NCBI RefSeq assembly: GCF_019083965.1
Contig: NZ_JAHRCY010000037.1
Span: forward strand, 35,826-74,318
Direction of reading: 5' to 3'
DNA from: Catellatospora tritici
GTDB taxonomy: Bacteria > Actinomycetota > Actinomycetes > Mycobacteriales > Micromonosporaceae
Length of the DNA stretch: 38,493 nt
In this document: positions 21,840 to 29,740 of the stretch, piece after piece
Layout: each line of letters begins with the position of its first letter
How positions within the stretch are numbered: the stretch's first letter is position 1
The notes under the pieces: generated by a model
The model's database searches: none
What the model saw: the letters and a program-made list of their open reading frames with translations, nothing else
Told to the model about the DNA's origin: nothing
Position numbers and translations under genes: made by a program

Positions 21840-23924
21840 ATGAGCTCCCGTCCGAGAGGTGCGCTCTACCGGCCGCCGAGCAGCGCGGACGTAGGCCGGT
21901 TGCTGCGCGATGCCGCGGTCGAGCTGGCCGTGGCGATGGACGCTGCGGCCGTCGTCGAAGCCCTGGACCGAGCCGTCGCCCGGCTCACGCCGCCAGGCTC
22001 CTCATACGAGGTGCGCATCGCGCTGCCGGAAGACCTCGTCACGGGCTCGGCCTACCAGCCGGGCCAGGGTGAGGCCACGCCGCTGGTGCCGATCACGGTC
22101 GACGTGCGTGATGTCGGACAGGTCGGCATACTCCTCGTCGACCATGCCAGCGCGGCCCAGCCCCGCCTGCGGTGCGCCCTGGAGGCCCTGTCCGCGCAGG
22201 CAGCCCAAGCCATACAGCGAATACGCCTGGCCGAGGAGGTCAGTCGCCATCGCAACCTGCACCAGATCGAGACGCTCCTGGACCAGACCGGCGACGTGGT
22301 GCTGATCCTCGACGGGCAGAGCCGGATCCGCTATGCCAGCCCCTCGGCAGGTACGGTCTTCGGGACCTCGGCGCTCCGCGACGTCAGACTGCTCGACTTC
22401 ATCGATGCCAAGCAGCGGGCAGCAGCCGAGTTCCTGCTGCGGCACGTTCGTTCGGGCGGCGCGGGTCCGCGGACAGGGCGAGCAGACTGGACGATCCGGT
22501 CCGTCGACGGCAGTACCCCACTGGTGGAGGTCTGCTGTCGGCAGCTGTGGCCGGACGAGTCCGGGCAAGAAGTGGCGCTGACCCTGCGCGACGTGACGGC
22601 GCAGCGTCGGCTCGAACACGAACTGACCGAGCGTAAATTCCATGACCAGCTGACAGGCCTGCCCAACCGTGCGCTCCTCGTCGAACGAACTGAGCACGCC
22701 ATCGCGACGAGCGCCGGCATCACCGCCATCCTGCTCATCGACATCGATGACTTCGGGTCCGTCAACGACACCTTCGGCCACGCCGTCGGGGACCAGGTGC
22801 TCACGATGGCGGGCCGACGGCTCCTCGACGCGGTCGGACCGGCCGGGGTGGTCGCCCGGGTCAGCGGCGACGAGTTCGCCGCGCTCATCCGCGACGTGGA
22901 CACCGCAGCCGATGTGGAGCAGACGGCGGACCGCATCTGCCATGAACTTGCCGCACCCATCCGCACCAGCATTGGAACGGTAGTCGTGTGCAGTGCGAGC
23001 GTCGGGATCGCCACGACCCTGCGGGCAGGCAGCGCGCAGGAACTGCTGCGCAACGCGAACCTGGCACTGCACTCGGCGAGGTCGGCCGGCGCCGGTCGGT
23101 GGCGCCGCTACGAGCCGTCGATGACCGACCGGCTGCGGCAGTCGCAGCTGCGGTCTGCGCTGGCACATGCCGTCGACGAAGGCGCCCTTCGCCTCGAATA
23201 CCAACCGATCGTGGCTCTGGCCACCCGCCGCGCAGTCGGATGCGAAGCCCTGTTGCGCTGGCAGCACCCCACCCGCGGCCGACTCCTGCCCGGAGAGTTC
23301 ATCGACATCGCGGAGGAGTCGGGCCTGATCGTGCCCATCGGCGAATGGGTGCTCGCGACGGCGATGGCAACCGCCATGCGCTGGTGTGCCGAGGCGGCCG
23401 ACCGTGCCCCGTACGTGAGTGTCAACGTCTCGGCGCAGCAGTTCCGATCGGATGGCTTCGTCGAGACGGTGCGGCGGCTGCTCGCGCAGACGGGACTGCC
23501 CACACGGCGACTGGTCCTGGAGATAACCGAGAGCCTGTTTCTGCGGGACGACGACAAGGTATGGGACGCACTCAGGCTCCTGCGTGGCGACGGTGTCCGG
23601 ATCGCCATCGACGACTTCGGCACCGGCTACTCCGCCCTGGGCTACCTGCGCCAGACCCCCCTCGACATCGTCAAGCTGGACCGACTCTTCGTCGGAGGAC
23701 TCGACACCTCCCGCCGACAGCGGGACCTGGTGGAAGGCATCGTCAGGCTGACCCGGACCCTGGGCCTCGACGCGGTGGCGGAGGGTATCGAAACCGAACA
23801 GCAGCTGCACCTGGCCGCCGCCACCGGCTGCGCATACGGGCAAGGCTATCTGTTCTCCGCGCCCATGGCCCCGTCGGAGACGCTGCGGTGGCTCTCCGCC
23901 GGGCATGGCGTCGCGCCGTCCTGA
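21840..23924 (+). CDS. c-di-GMP metabolism protein, GAF-like-PAS-GGDEF-EAL
   Basis: 694 aa from ATG 21840; GTG 21828 is possible. Order: GAF-like region (about 20-135), PAS (about 140-255, DVVLILDGQSRIRYASPSAG), GGDEF (about 262-420) and EAL (about 435-685). The diguanylate cyclase loop reads SGDEF (342-346) instead of GGDEF, and no RxxD inhibitory site precedes it, so cyclase activity is uncertain. The EAL domain has every metal and catalytic element: EALLRW (from Glu469), NVSAQQF, LEITES, DDFGTGYSAL, VKLDRLF and AEGIET, so it should hydrolyse c-di-GMP. No membrane helix, so it is cytoplasmic, probably gated through its PAS/GAF parts and perhaps by the GAF protein encoded just upstream. No gene follows closely in the same direction. 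Confidence 0.92.
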   Translation: MSSRPRGALYRPPSSADVGRLLRDAAVELAVAMDAAAVVEALDRAVARLTPPGSSYEVRIALPEDLVTGSAYQPGQGEATPLVPITVDVRDVGQVGILLVDHASAAQPRLRCALEALSAQAAQAIQRIRLAEEVSRHRNLHQIETLLDQTGDVVLILDGQSRIRYASPSAGTVFGTSALRDVRLLDFIDAKQRAAAEFLLRHVRSGGAGPRTGRADWTIRSVDGSTPLVEVCCRQLWPDESGQEVALTLRDVTAQRRLEHELTERKFHDQLTGLPNRALLVERTEHAIATSAGITAILLIDIDDFGSVNDTFGHAVGDQVLTMAGRRLLDAVGPAGVVARVSGDEFAALIRDVDTAADVEQTADRICHELAAPIRTSIGTVVVCSASVGIATTLRAGSAQELLRNANLALHSARSAGAGRWRRYEPSMTDRLRQSQLRSALAHAVDEGALRLEYQPIVALATRRAVGCEALLRWQHPTRGRLLPGEFIDIAEESGLIVPIGEWVLATAMATAMRWCAEAADRAPYVSVNVSAQQFRSDGFVETVRRLLAQTGLPTRRLVLEITESLFLRDDDKVWDALRLLRGDGVRIAIDDFGTGYSALGYLRQTPLDIVKLDRLFVGGLDTSRRQRDLVEGIVRLTRTLGLDAVAEGIETEQQLHLAAATGCAYGQGYLFSAPMAPSETLRWLSAGHGVAPS

Positions 23925-24023
23925 TGCGCAGCGGCGGCGCCGACGGCCGCCCCGCGCGCAGGCAGGCGCTGGTCAGCGCACGACCGTTGGTCCGCGTCCA
24001 GGGCGGCGAGGTAGGCCGTGTCA

Positions 24024-24623
24024 TCAGCGCCGGTAGCAGCGCCAGGCGTTCGGGTTCTTGGCGTCGGACGTCTGCGCGTACGCGCCCGAACCGTAGGCGT
24101 CGCGGCACGCGACATCCATGTCGACGACGACGGCGAGCAGCAGGAGCCGGTCGCAGCGCCAGCGGCCGTCGGCCCGCGGCCTGGCCGCGCCGCCACTCAC
24201 ATGCCGCTCGCAGTACTGCGAAGCGAGGTCCTTGACGCCCGCGCCGTCGGCTGGGCCGAGTAGCACCGGACCCGATTCGGTCGCGGCGGGCGTCGGTCGG
24301 GGTGTGGGGGAGGCGGTGTGCGGGGTGGGCGTCGCCGTGCCGGTGGGGGTGGACGACGGTGTGGCCGGTTCGGCGGTCGGGGCGGGAAGGCCGGCTGGGA
24401 CCTGCCAGTCGGATTGGCCCGAGTGCCAGCTGAACGGGGACGAGACCGCGCCGCGGGTAAACAACGGCAGGATGCAGAGCAGCGTCGCCAGGACCGTGGC
24501 GACGATCATCCACAGTTGTCGGCCCCGGCCCCGCGGGCGTATGGCTTCAAGGTCTTGCGTGCGCCTCGCCCGTCGCCGACCAGTGGTGTTCGTCGCCTCG
24601 CGGGTCGTCCTCTGCGCCGTCAC
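24024..24623 (-). CDS. Membrane-anchored protein with Pro/Thr-rich stalk and Cys-rich extracellular domain
   Basis: 199 aa. GTG 24623 is set by AAGGAGG upstream. An Arg-rich cytoplasmic tail (about 1-36) leads to one membrane helix (LWMIVATVLATLLCILPLF). Then comes a stalk rich in Pro, Thr and Ser (PTAEPATPSSTPTGTATPTP) and a C-terminal ~75-residue domain with four Cys: SQYCERHV, DGRWRCDRLL, DMDVACRDAYG and NAWRCY. The same Cys-spaced domain is familiar from the outer part of actinomycete Ser/Thr kinases and secreted proteins of unknown role. The Cys probably form two disulfides. It points outward with an unknown ligand. Confidence 0.78.
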   Translation of the reverse strand: MTAQRTTREATNTTGRRRARRTQDLEAIRPRGRGRQLWMIVATVLATLLCILPLFTRGAVSSPFSWHSGQSDWQVPAGLPAPTAEPATPSSTPTGTATPTPHTASPTPRPTPAATESGPVLLGPADGAGVKDLASQYCERHVSGGAARPRADGRWRCDRLLLLAVVVDMDVACRDAYGSGAYAQTSDAKNPNAWRCYRR

Positions 24624-24711
24624 CGTTCGGCCTCCTTGCCATGTTCCGCACCGTGGGTCCACTTGCGGCGAGCTCCTGCCGGTGCCGCAGAATGGTGAGA
24701 CCTCATGGATA

Positions 24712-24724
24712 AAAAGTGACTTTT
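24712..24724. promoter_or_regulatory. 13-bp AT-rich palindrome upstream of the anchored Cys-rich protein gene
   Basis: AAAAGT-G-ACTTTT is a perfect inverted repeat around one base, 89 nt upstream of GTG 24623, in the most AT-rich patch of this region. It is a candidate operator; a terminator role is unlikely because no gene ends nearby. Confidence 0.4.
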
Positions 24725-24910
24725 GTTCATCCTTCACATGATCGATGGACATAATGAGCCATCGGTCGCCTCTGCGCAACATGACAACGTGGCGCGGGGA
24801 GAACGTCGCCTGATGACCGTGACGTGGTGGGATTCCAAAGGGCGTCACGACGGCTGACCTGCGATGCTCTGGTGCCGCGCCGTGCCGTCCGTCGGGCATC
24901 GTCGTGATCC

Positions 24911-25135
24911 ATGGCGCTGCGGGTGCTGTACTTCTTGCGCGGCCGCCTCTTCGGATGGCTGACGCCGCTGCGGTCAACCGGCGTGCCCAAGAACGTCGAG
25001 ATCCTGGTGCTGTGGCACGAGAAGGCCGGCGCCGCTGGGCTACCGGCGCCTGCGCGGTGGACTACGTGGCCTCGGCCGCGACATGGCGGCGTCGACGATC
25101 CGGTAGATCCTCGAACCCCGGCTCGGGCCAGGTGA
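24911..25135 (+). pseudogene. Decayed integrase-type transposase (IS3/IS481-like) N-terminal region
   Basis: The frame from 24911 reads LRVLYFLRGRLFGWLTPLRS, then TGVPKNVEILVLWHEKA, matching the conserved start of actinomycete integrase-like transposases ('...GWLVLLGRS..AKNxELLVLRHEVAVLRR'). The reading then shifts: near 25092-25125 another frame gives ASTIR-stop-ILEPRLGP, recognisable as the later 'STIRRILKxRRIPPAP' segment with an in-frame TAG. The catalytic DDE core is absent. No terminal inverted repeats were found. This is a dead mobile-element fragment. Confidence 0.6.
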
Positions 25136-25234
25136 CCGGATATCGGTACCCCGCAGCCGTCGTGGTGTCTGCGAGCAGGTGACGGCCCGGATGCGGCGGT
25201 GCCGCGACCCGGGCCGTCGTGACTACCGGCCCGG

Positions 25235-25933
25235 TCAGCCGGCCGTGATCGTCGCGTTGTTGGTGATGAAGTCCTTGCCGCCGCTACTCGAGGTGATCTC
25301 GTAGCCGAACTGGACGTTGCCGACGGTCACGTCGCCGAACCAGCCGCGGTTCTTGACCCAGTTCACGATCGCCTTGATGTCCACCGCGCCGGAACTGGTG
25401 TTGGAGGTGCGCACGAACGAGTAGACGTTGTTGGCGCCGTTGTTGCCGCGATAGACGCTCCAGGTGTGGCCGCCGACCGTGGCTGTGGTCTGCAGTGTGC
25501 CCAGCGGCCCGACCGCGCCGTACTTGTTCATCCACAGCATGATCTCGTGCGCGTTGTCGCTGGACCACACGTCGTACGCGGTCGTGAACGCTACGCCGCT
25601 GGTGGGCACGGTGACGTTGAAGGTGCTGCTGAGCGTGCCCAATGCGCTGATCTTCCTGCCGGACCACCGGGTCTGGTTCGGGTATGCCTTTATGCCGCCG
25701 GTATTGGGGTGGTTGGCCCAGACACCCCAGTTGGTGGCCGAGTTCGCCCAGATGGTCTGTGGGCCGTATCCGCTGCCCCAGACATTGTTGTAGAGCGTGT
25801 ACCCGCCGCTGGACCAGGTGCCCCAGCGGTCCGTGGAGGACCACACCGCCGCCTGCGCCGGGGTCGCGGCGCTGACGCCGAGGCCCACAGCGAGCGCCAA
25901 GGCCGTGAGGGCGCGCCGCAAGGTTCTGGACAT
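25235..25933 (-). CDS. Secreted GH12 endo-beta-1,4-glucanase
   Basis: 232 aa. ATG 25933 is set by AGGAG (minus strand). The signal peptide (RTLRRALTALALAVGLGVSA) ends at TPAQAA, cleaving near 29. The mature part is a GH12 beta-jellyroll: YTLYNNVWGSGYGPQTIWA, then GGIKAYPNQTRW, nucleophile Glu130 in AHEIMLWMNKYG, and acid/base Glu212 in VQFGYEITSS. GH12 enzymes cleave cellulose, beta-glucan or xyloglucan with retention. There is no carbohydrate-binding module, so it is likely a small diffusible enzyme acting on soluble or amorphous glucan. It is monocistronic, with a palindromic operator between promoter and start that differs from the CebR site at the GH9 gene. Confidence 0.92.
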   Translation of the reverse strand: MSRTLRRALTALALAVGLGVSAATPAQAAVWSSTDRWGTWSSGGYTLYNNVWGSGYGPQTIWANSATNWGVWANHPNTGGIKAYPNQTRWSGRKISALGTLSSTFNVTVPTSGVAFTTAYDVWSSDNAHEIMLWMNKYGAVGPLGTLQTTATVGGHTWSVYRGNNGANNVYSFVRTSNTSSGAVDIKAIVNWVKNRGWFGDVTVGNVQFGYEITSSSGGKDFITNNATITAG

Positions 25934-25971
25934 GGTTGATTCACTCCTGTTCGAGTCGTTTGCGTGAATCA

Positions 25972-25985
25972 TCGAAACGCTTCGA
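25972..25985. promoter_or_regulatory. LacI-type palindromic operator upstream of the GH12 gene
   Basis: TCGAA-ACGC-TTCGA is a 14-bp dyad with perfect 5-bp arms and a central CG, the usual shape of LacI-family operators. It is 38 nt upstream of the start codon and about 40 nt downstream of the predicted transcription start, so a bound repressor would act as a roadblock. It does not match the CebR consensus. Confidence 0.6.
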
Positions 25986-26032
25986 CGAGCCTGTGTGAGC
26001 CTCGTCCATGTCCGAACGTCCGGTACCACCGA

Positions 26033-26061
26033 ACGCTAGCCATCGGATGCATCGAAATCAA
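26033..26061 (-). promoter_or_regulatory. Promoter of the GH12 gene
   Basis: On the minus strand, -35 TTGATT (26056-26061) and -10 TAGCGT (26033-26038) are 17 nt apart in an AT-rich stretch. Transcription would start near 26026, giving a leader of about 90 nt. Confidence 0.6.
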
Positions 26062-26160
26062 TGCCAATTTCGGCTGTGTTACAAACTATTTTGTCGCAGG
26101 TGGATGCATTGGTGGACCGTGCCACGGCCTCGGTTGGGGTCGTGGCACGGGCACGTGCGT

Positions 26161-27621
26161 TCAGGCGGGGGTGGCGCCCAGGCTCAGCGCCGCGGCATAC
26201 GCATCGATGAGGCCCGTCCCCTTGTCGACAGACGTCGTGTAGGGACCGTAGGCCTCGTACGCCGCACCGTTGCCGAACTTGTAGGCCGTCGCCTTGACGG
26301 CACTCTCGATCTGGGCGGGTGAGGCGTTGGGTGCCACCTGGAACAGCTGCGTCACGATGCCGACGACGTGTGGGGTGGCCATCGATGTGCCGCTGATGGT
26401 GTTGAACGTCGCGATGTCCAGCAGCCCCGGACCGTTGTGCGGGTCGAGGCCGGTGGCGCAGATCGCCAGGTATGCCCGGCAGGAGGAGGTGATATTGGAT
26501 CCCGGTGCGGAGATGTCAGGGTAGGTCGCGGGCTGGCCGGCTGCGCCGCGGCTGGAGAAGTCCGACACCAGGCCGTCACGGGTACCTGTGCCCTGGTCGT
26601 CATAGGAGGCGACCATGATCACGCCGGGTGTCGGGTCCTGGCCGGGCGGGTTGGTGGCACTGTTGCCGGGGCCGTCGTTCCCGGCCGCCCAGATGGTGAG
26701 CACGCCCTCGGCGGCCAATGCCCGCTGCAGTTTGGTGGTCGCTGAGTTCGGGTCGAACGGCCCACCGCCGACCGGCCCGTACGAGTTGTTGCTCACCCTG
26801 ATCGGCGGGCAGCCCGCGCACGGGTTCGCGTGGTGATCGAGCACCCAGTTCAGCGCGCTGTCGGAGCCGAAGATGGTCAGGCCGGCGCCCACCGACAGGC
26901 TGATCAGGGTGGCGCCGGGGGCCGCACCGTGCACTTGAGTGCCGTCCGACAGCCGCGTGTCGCGGCCGCCGACGATGCCCGCGACGTGGGTGCCGTGCCC
27001 GCCGACCGACAGCGTGTCCGTATCGTTGATCGCGGTCAGATCAGCAAAACACGAGTCGTTCGGCACCGGCAGCGTCACGCCGAGGTCGGTCAGCGGACCG
27101 CAGACGTTCTTGAGGTTGAGCTTGACCGCGCTGGTGCCGTCGGCGTTCCTGAAGAACGGGTGTGTGCCGTCCACGCCCGAGTCGATGATCGCCGCCGAGA
27201 CGCCGCGCCCGTCGACCGGCCGTCCCTGCCCGTCGCGCAGACCGACGCGTGCCTGCTGCCCTCGGGTGGCGGCGTGGGAGGACGACAGGAGCAGCTTGAT
27301 GGACTGATCACCTTCCACGTACGTCACGCCCGCGACGGCGCGGACCGCCGCGACCTGAGCGCTGGTTCCGCGCGCGACCGCGACGCCGATCTTGTCCCAG
27401 GTAGTGATCAGGGTCAGCCCCGCACGAGTGACCGCGCCACGGGCTGTGTCGATGTCGTTCGCGTGCACGAAGACCGGGATGCTGCCGATGACCGTGGCCA
27501 GTTGCGAGGTGAGTCCGGCCGAGACCGGGGCAAGCGTTCCCTGTCCGTGAGCGGGTGTGCTCACCAGTACTGAAGTGCCGGCCAGCAGCATGGTCAGCAG
27601 GAACGGGGTGGTTCTCCGCAT
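26161..27621 (-). CDS. Secreted S8 family serine peptidase (subtilase)
   Basis: 486 aa. ATG 27621 follows AAGGAGG. The signal peptide (TTPFLLTMLLAGTSVLVSTP) ends near AHG (about 25). A pro-region (about 26-125) carries the inhibitor-like segment IPVFVHANDIDTARGAVTRA. The catalytic domain has Asp147 (IIDSGVDG), His209 (GGHGTHVAGI), oxyanion Asn315 (AAGNDGPG) and Ser413 (ISGTSMATPHVVG), all intact. Cys174, Cys191, Cys268, Cys271, Cys381 and Cys388 could form disulfides. The chain ends soon after the catalytic fold (KGTGLIDAYAAALSLG), with no extra domain. It probably digests extracellular protein or processes other secreted enzymes. A hairpin overlaps the edge of its ribosome-binding site. Confidence 0.93.
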   Translation of the reverse strand: MRRTTPFLLTMLLAGTSVLVSTPAHGQGTLAPVSAGLTSQLATVIGSIPVFVHANDIDTARGAVTRAGLTLITTWDKIGVAVARGTSAQVAAVRAVAGVTYVEGDQSIKLLLSSSHAATRGQQARVGLRDGQGRPVDGRGVSAAIIDSGVDGTHPFFRNADGTSAVKLNLKNVCGPLTDLGVTLPVPNDSCFADLTAINDTDTLSVGGHGTHVAGIVGGRDTRLSDGTQVHGAAPGATLISLSVGAGLTIFGSDSALNWVLDHHANPCAGCPPIRVSNNSYGPVGGGPFDPNSATTKLQRALAAEGVLTIWAAGNDGPGNSATNPPGQDPTPGVIMVASYDDQGTGTRDGLVSDFSSRGAAGQPATYPDISAPGSNITSSCRAYLAICATGLDPHNGPGLLDIATFNTISGTSMATPHVVGIVTQLFQVAPNASPAQIESAVKATAYKFGNGAAYEAYGPYTTSVDKGTGLIDAYAAALSLGATPA

Positions 27622-27630
27622 GAGTGCCTC

Positions 27631-27645
27631 CTTCGGTTACCGAAG
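27631..27645 (-). promoter_or_regulatory. Hairpin abutting the subtilase ribosome-binding site
   Basis: CTTCGGTTACCGAAG is a perfect 15-nt palindrome. In the minus-strand mRNA it folds as CUUCGG-UAA-CCGAAG, and its last three bases are part of the Shine-Dalgarno AAGGAGG (complement at 27627-27633). It may tune translation, or be an operator. Confidence 0.45.
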
Positions 27646-27720
27646 ACATCGCGGCGGAGGCCTTACTCGTTACGCAGTCACCAAACGGTAGCGAGTACGA
27701 ACGCGCCGTATGAGGGCCCC

Positions 27721-27798
27721 AGCCATCAGGTGCGCTACCACCAGGCCGACGTCTTCCCAGGTCAGTCAGGTGGCCCCCACGTTCGGGTGCTGGGCGGG
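27721..27798 (+). pseudogene. Remnant of a trypsin-like serine peptidase active-site region
   Basis: The frame reads SHQVRYHQADVFPGQSGGPH, then VRVLGG. 'Y..D...GQSGGP' is the motif around the catalytic Ser of chymotrypsin/V8-like peptidases. Nothing else of the protease, neither His nor Asp region, is found on either side, and the frame turns Arg-rich after 27800. Short evidence, so low confidence. Confidence 0.35.
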
Positions 27799-28141
27799 CG
27801 ACGCCGGTCCCAGAGCGGTGGCGGGTCCGGTCGCGCCGTCACTTTGCGGCGCGGCCGTCGATGCGGTTTCTCTCGCCGCGAGGTGCCCGTGCATCCCGCG
27901 CACTCCGGCTACAGCGGAACTGCGGTTCGGCCACACCCGCTCGCGCGCCCGGGGGAGTGCCGGACGTGTCGGGTTGATCGATGACACCGTCGGCGGCGGC
28001 TACCTGCCGTACGGCATCGAGCCCGGCGTCTGGCAGGTGATCGTCACCACCCGGCGTTCGGTCGTGATCATGTCGTGACGTGGCCTTCCTATCCTTCTCG
28101 GGCACGGCCGGGCCACAGCGGCCACATTCGAGGAGGAAAGC

Positions 28142-29611
28142 GTGCGTCCACGGGGGCAGTTCTGGTGGGTGGCCGTCATGGCCATCACCGCAGTCGGCTT
28201 GGTCGCGTGCTCACCGTCACAGCCGACGGCCGCACCGACAGCCACGGCCGGCGCGACGCCGAGCAGCGTTCCCACGCCGGAGCCGAGTCATGACTTCAAG
28301 CCCGGTGCGGCCGGGATCGGGGATCCGTACTTCCCGGCCTACGGCAACGGCGGCTACGACGTGGCGTCATACGGGATCAAGGTCAAATACGACCCGAAAA
28401 CTGATAAATTGTCCGGTGACGTCACCATCACCGCCGCCGCGACGCAGGACCTGTCGGGCTTCAACCTCGACCTCGCCGGGCTCTCGGTCCGGTCGGTGAC
28501 CGTCGATGACGTCGCGGCCACCGTCCGCCGGCAGGCCAACGAACTCATCGTGACCCCGGCGAAGGGGATCGCGTCCGGCGGCACGTTCGTCACGCACGTC
28601 GTGTACGACGGCGTACCGAAGCCGGTCAAGAACAAGTACAAGGACCTGGGCGAGGGTGGCTGGTTCGCCACCGCCGACGGCGCGATCGTCCTGGGCCAGC
28701 CGGACTCGGCGGCCGGCTGGTTCCCGGTCAACGATCACCCGCTGGACAAGGCGGTCTACACGATCGAGGCCACGGTCCCCAAGGGGCTCACCGCGGTCAG
28801 CAACGGCGTCCTCGGGACGACCACCACGACCGGCGCCTGGACCACCTGGACGTGGTCGGAGTCCAAGCCGATGGCCAGCTACCTGTCCACGCTTGTGATC
28901 GGCAAGTTCCGGGTCACGACCGGCACGCACAACGGCAAGCCCGTCTACTCGGCGGTCACCACGAAGATCGCCAAGGGCGCCGCCGATACTTCCGTCGCCC
29001 ACACCGTGAAGATCGCGGACTTCCTCGAGACCCAGTTCGGGCCCTACCCCTTCGACTCCTACGGCGGCGTGGTCATCTCCGACGACCGCATCCACTTCGC
29101 CCTGGAGACGCAGAGCCGACCGGTGTACTCGGCGGGCTTCTTCCGCAACGGCGTGAACGACACGGTGATCGCCCACGAGCTCGCCCACCAGTGGTTCGGT
29201 GACGCGATCGCCGTGCACCACTGGGAGGACATCTGGCTCAACGAGGGCTTCGCCCGATACGCCGAATGGCTCTGGAACGACCACGCCGGCGTGCAGTCGG
29301 CGCAGAAGTCCTTCAACCTGACCTACCAGAGGTCGACCCCGGACGTGTGGAAGACGCCTCCGGGCCGGCCCGGAGCGGCCCACATCTTCGACGCGACCGT
29401 CTACGACCGCGGCGCGATGACGCTGCACGCGCTGCGTAAAGCCGTCGGCGACCGTGCCTTCTTCGCCATCGTCAAGGCGTGGACGACCGAGAAGACCGGC
29501 GGGAACGGCACCACCGCCGAGTTCGTCGCACTGGCCGAGAAGGAGTCGGGCAAGCAGCTGGACAGCCTGTTCGACGCGTGGCTGTACGGTAAGACCAAGC
29601 CGAAACTCTGA
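28142..29611 (+). CDS. M1 family metallopeptidase lipoprotein
   Basis: 489 aa from GTG 28142, with GAGGAGG about 8 nt upstream. A lipoprotein signal ends VGLVAC, lipidated Cys23, followed by a Pro/Thr/Ala-rich tether. The aminopeptidase N-like beta-domain (about 65-260, YDVASYGIKVKYDPKTDKL) leads to the catalytic domain with ALETQ (320-324, the GAMEN-equivalent), zinc motif HELAHQW (345-351) and third ligand Glu368 in NEGFARY. The C-terminal helical domain of full-length M1 enzymes is reduced, ending at a ~90-residue all-helical segment, as in the shorter bacterial secreted forms. It would trim N-terminal residues from peptides at the outer membrane face, a logical partner for the subtilase next door. 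A 19-bp terminator follows. Confidence 0.92.
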   Translation: MRPRGQFWWVAVMAITAVGLVACSPSQPTAAPTATAGATPSSVPTPEPSHDFKPGAAGIGDPYFPAYGNGGYDVASYGIKVKYDPKTDKLSGDVTITAAATQDLSGFNLDLAGLSVRSVTVDDVAATVRRQANELIVTPAKGIASGGTFVTHVVYDGVPKPVKNKYKDLGEGGWFATADGAIVLGQPDSAAGWFPVNDHPLDKAVYTIEATVPKGLTAVSNGVLGTTTTTGAWTTWTWSESKPMASYLSTLVIGKFRVTTGTHNGKPVYSAVTTKIAKGAADTSVAHTVKIADFLETQFGPYPFDSYGGVVISDDRIHFALETQSRPVYSAGFFRNGVNDTVIAHELAHQWFGDAIAVHHWEDIWLNEGFARYAEWLWNDHAGVQSAQKSFNLTYQRSTPDVWKTPPGRPGAAHIFDATVYDRGAMTLHALRKAVGDRAFFAIVKAWTTEKTGGNGTTAEFVALAEKESGKQLDSLFDAWLYGKTKPKL

Positions 29612-29618
29612 CCGATCC

Positions 29619-29662
29619 GAGGGCCTTCGGTCGAGCGGCGAGGCGCTCGACCGAAGGCCCTC
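29619..29662 (+). terminator. Very strong hairpin terminator of the M1 peptidase gene
   Basis: GAGGGCCTTCGGTCGAGCG (29619-29637) and its exact complement (29644-29662) form a perfect 19-bp stem with a 6-nt loop, 8 nt after the stop codon. Confidence 0.9.
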
Positions 29663-29740
29663 TGGTACGAGTCGTTCAGGGCTGGTGTGGCGTATGGTTC
29701 GACCGTTGGCGAGCCTGGTCGATGATCGGAGTGCTGGTGC

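Larger units (their letters stand above)
24624..25234. other. Stretch without an intact gene: promoter region and transposase remains
   Basis: 24624-24800 is the AT-rich upstream region of the minus-strand gene, with the 24712-24724 palindrome. 24911-25135 holds a decayed transposase. 25136-25234 shows nothing I can assign. Confidence 0.4.
27622..28141. other. Intergenic stretch with protease-like remnants
   Basis: It contains the subtilase 5' region with its hairpin, a trypsin-like remnant (27721-27798), and a coding-like tail at about 27970-28078 reading IDDTVGGGYLPYGIEPGVWQ. That tail vaguely resembles the start of PHP-type metallohydrolases, but too little is left to assign. A GAGGAGG ribosome-binding site near 28131 belongs to the next gene. 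Confidence 0.35.

Noticed and set aside
27970..28078. PHP-type metallohydrolase fragment (YLPYGIEPGVW)
   Set aside because: Only about 20 residues look familiar and no metal ligand is present; not enough to annotate.
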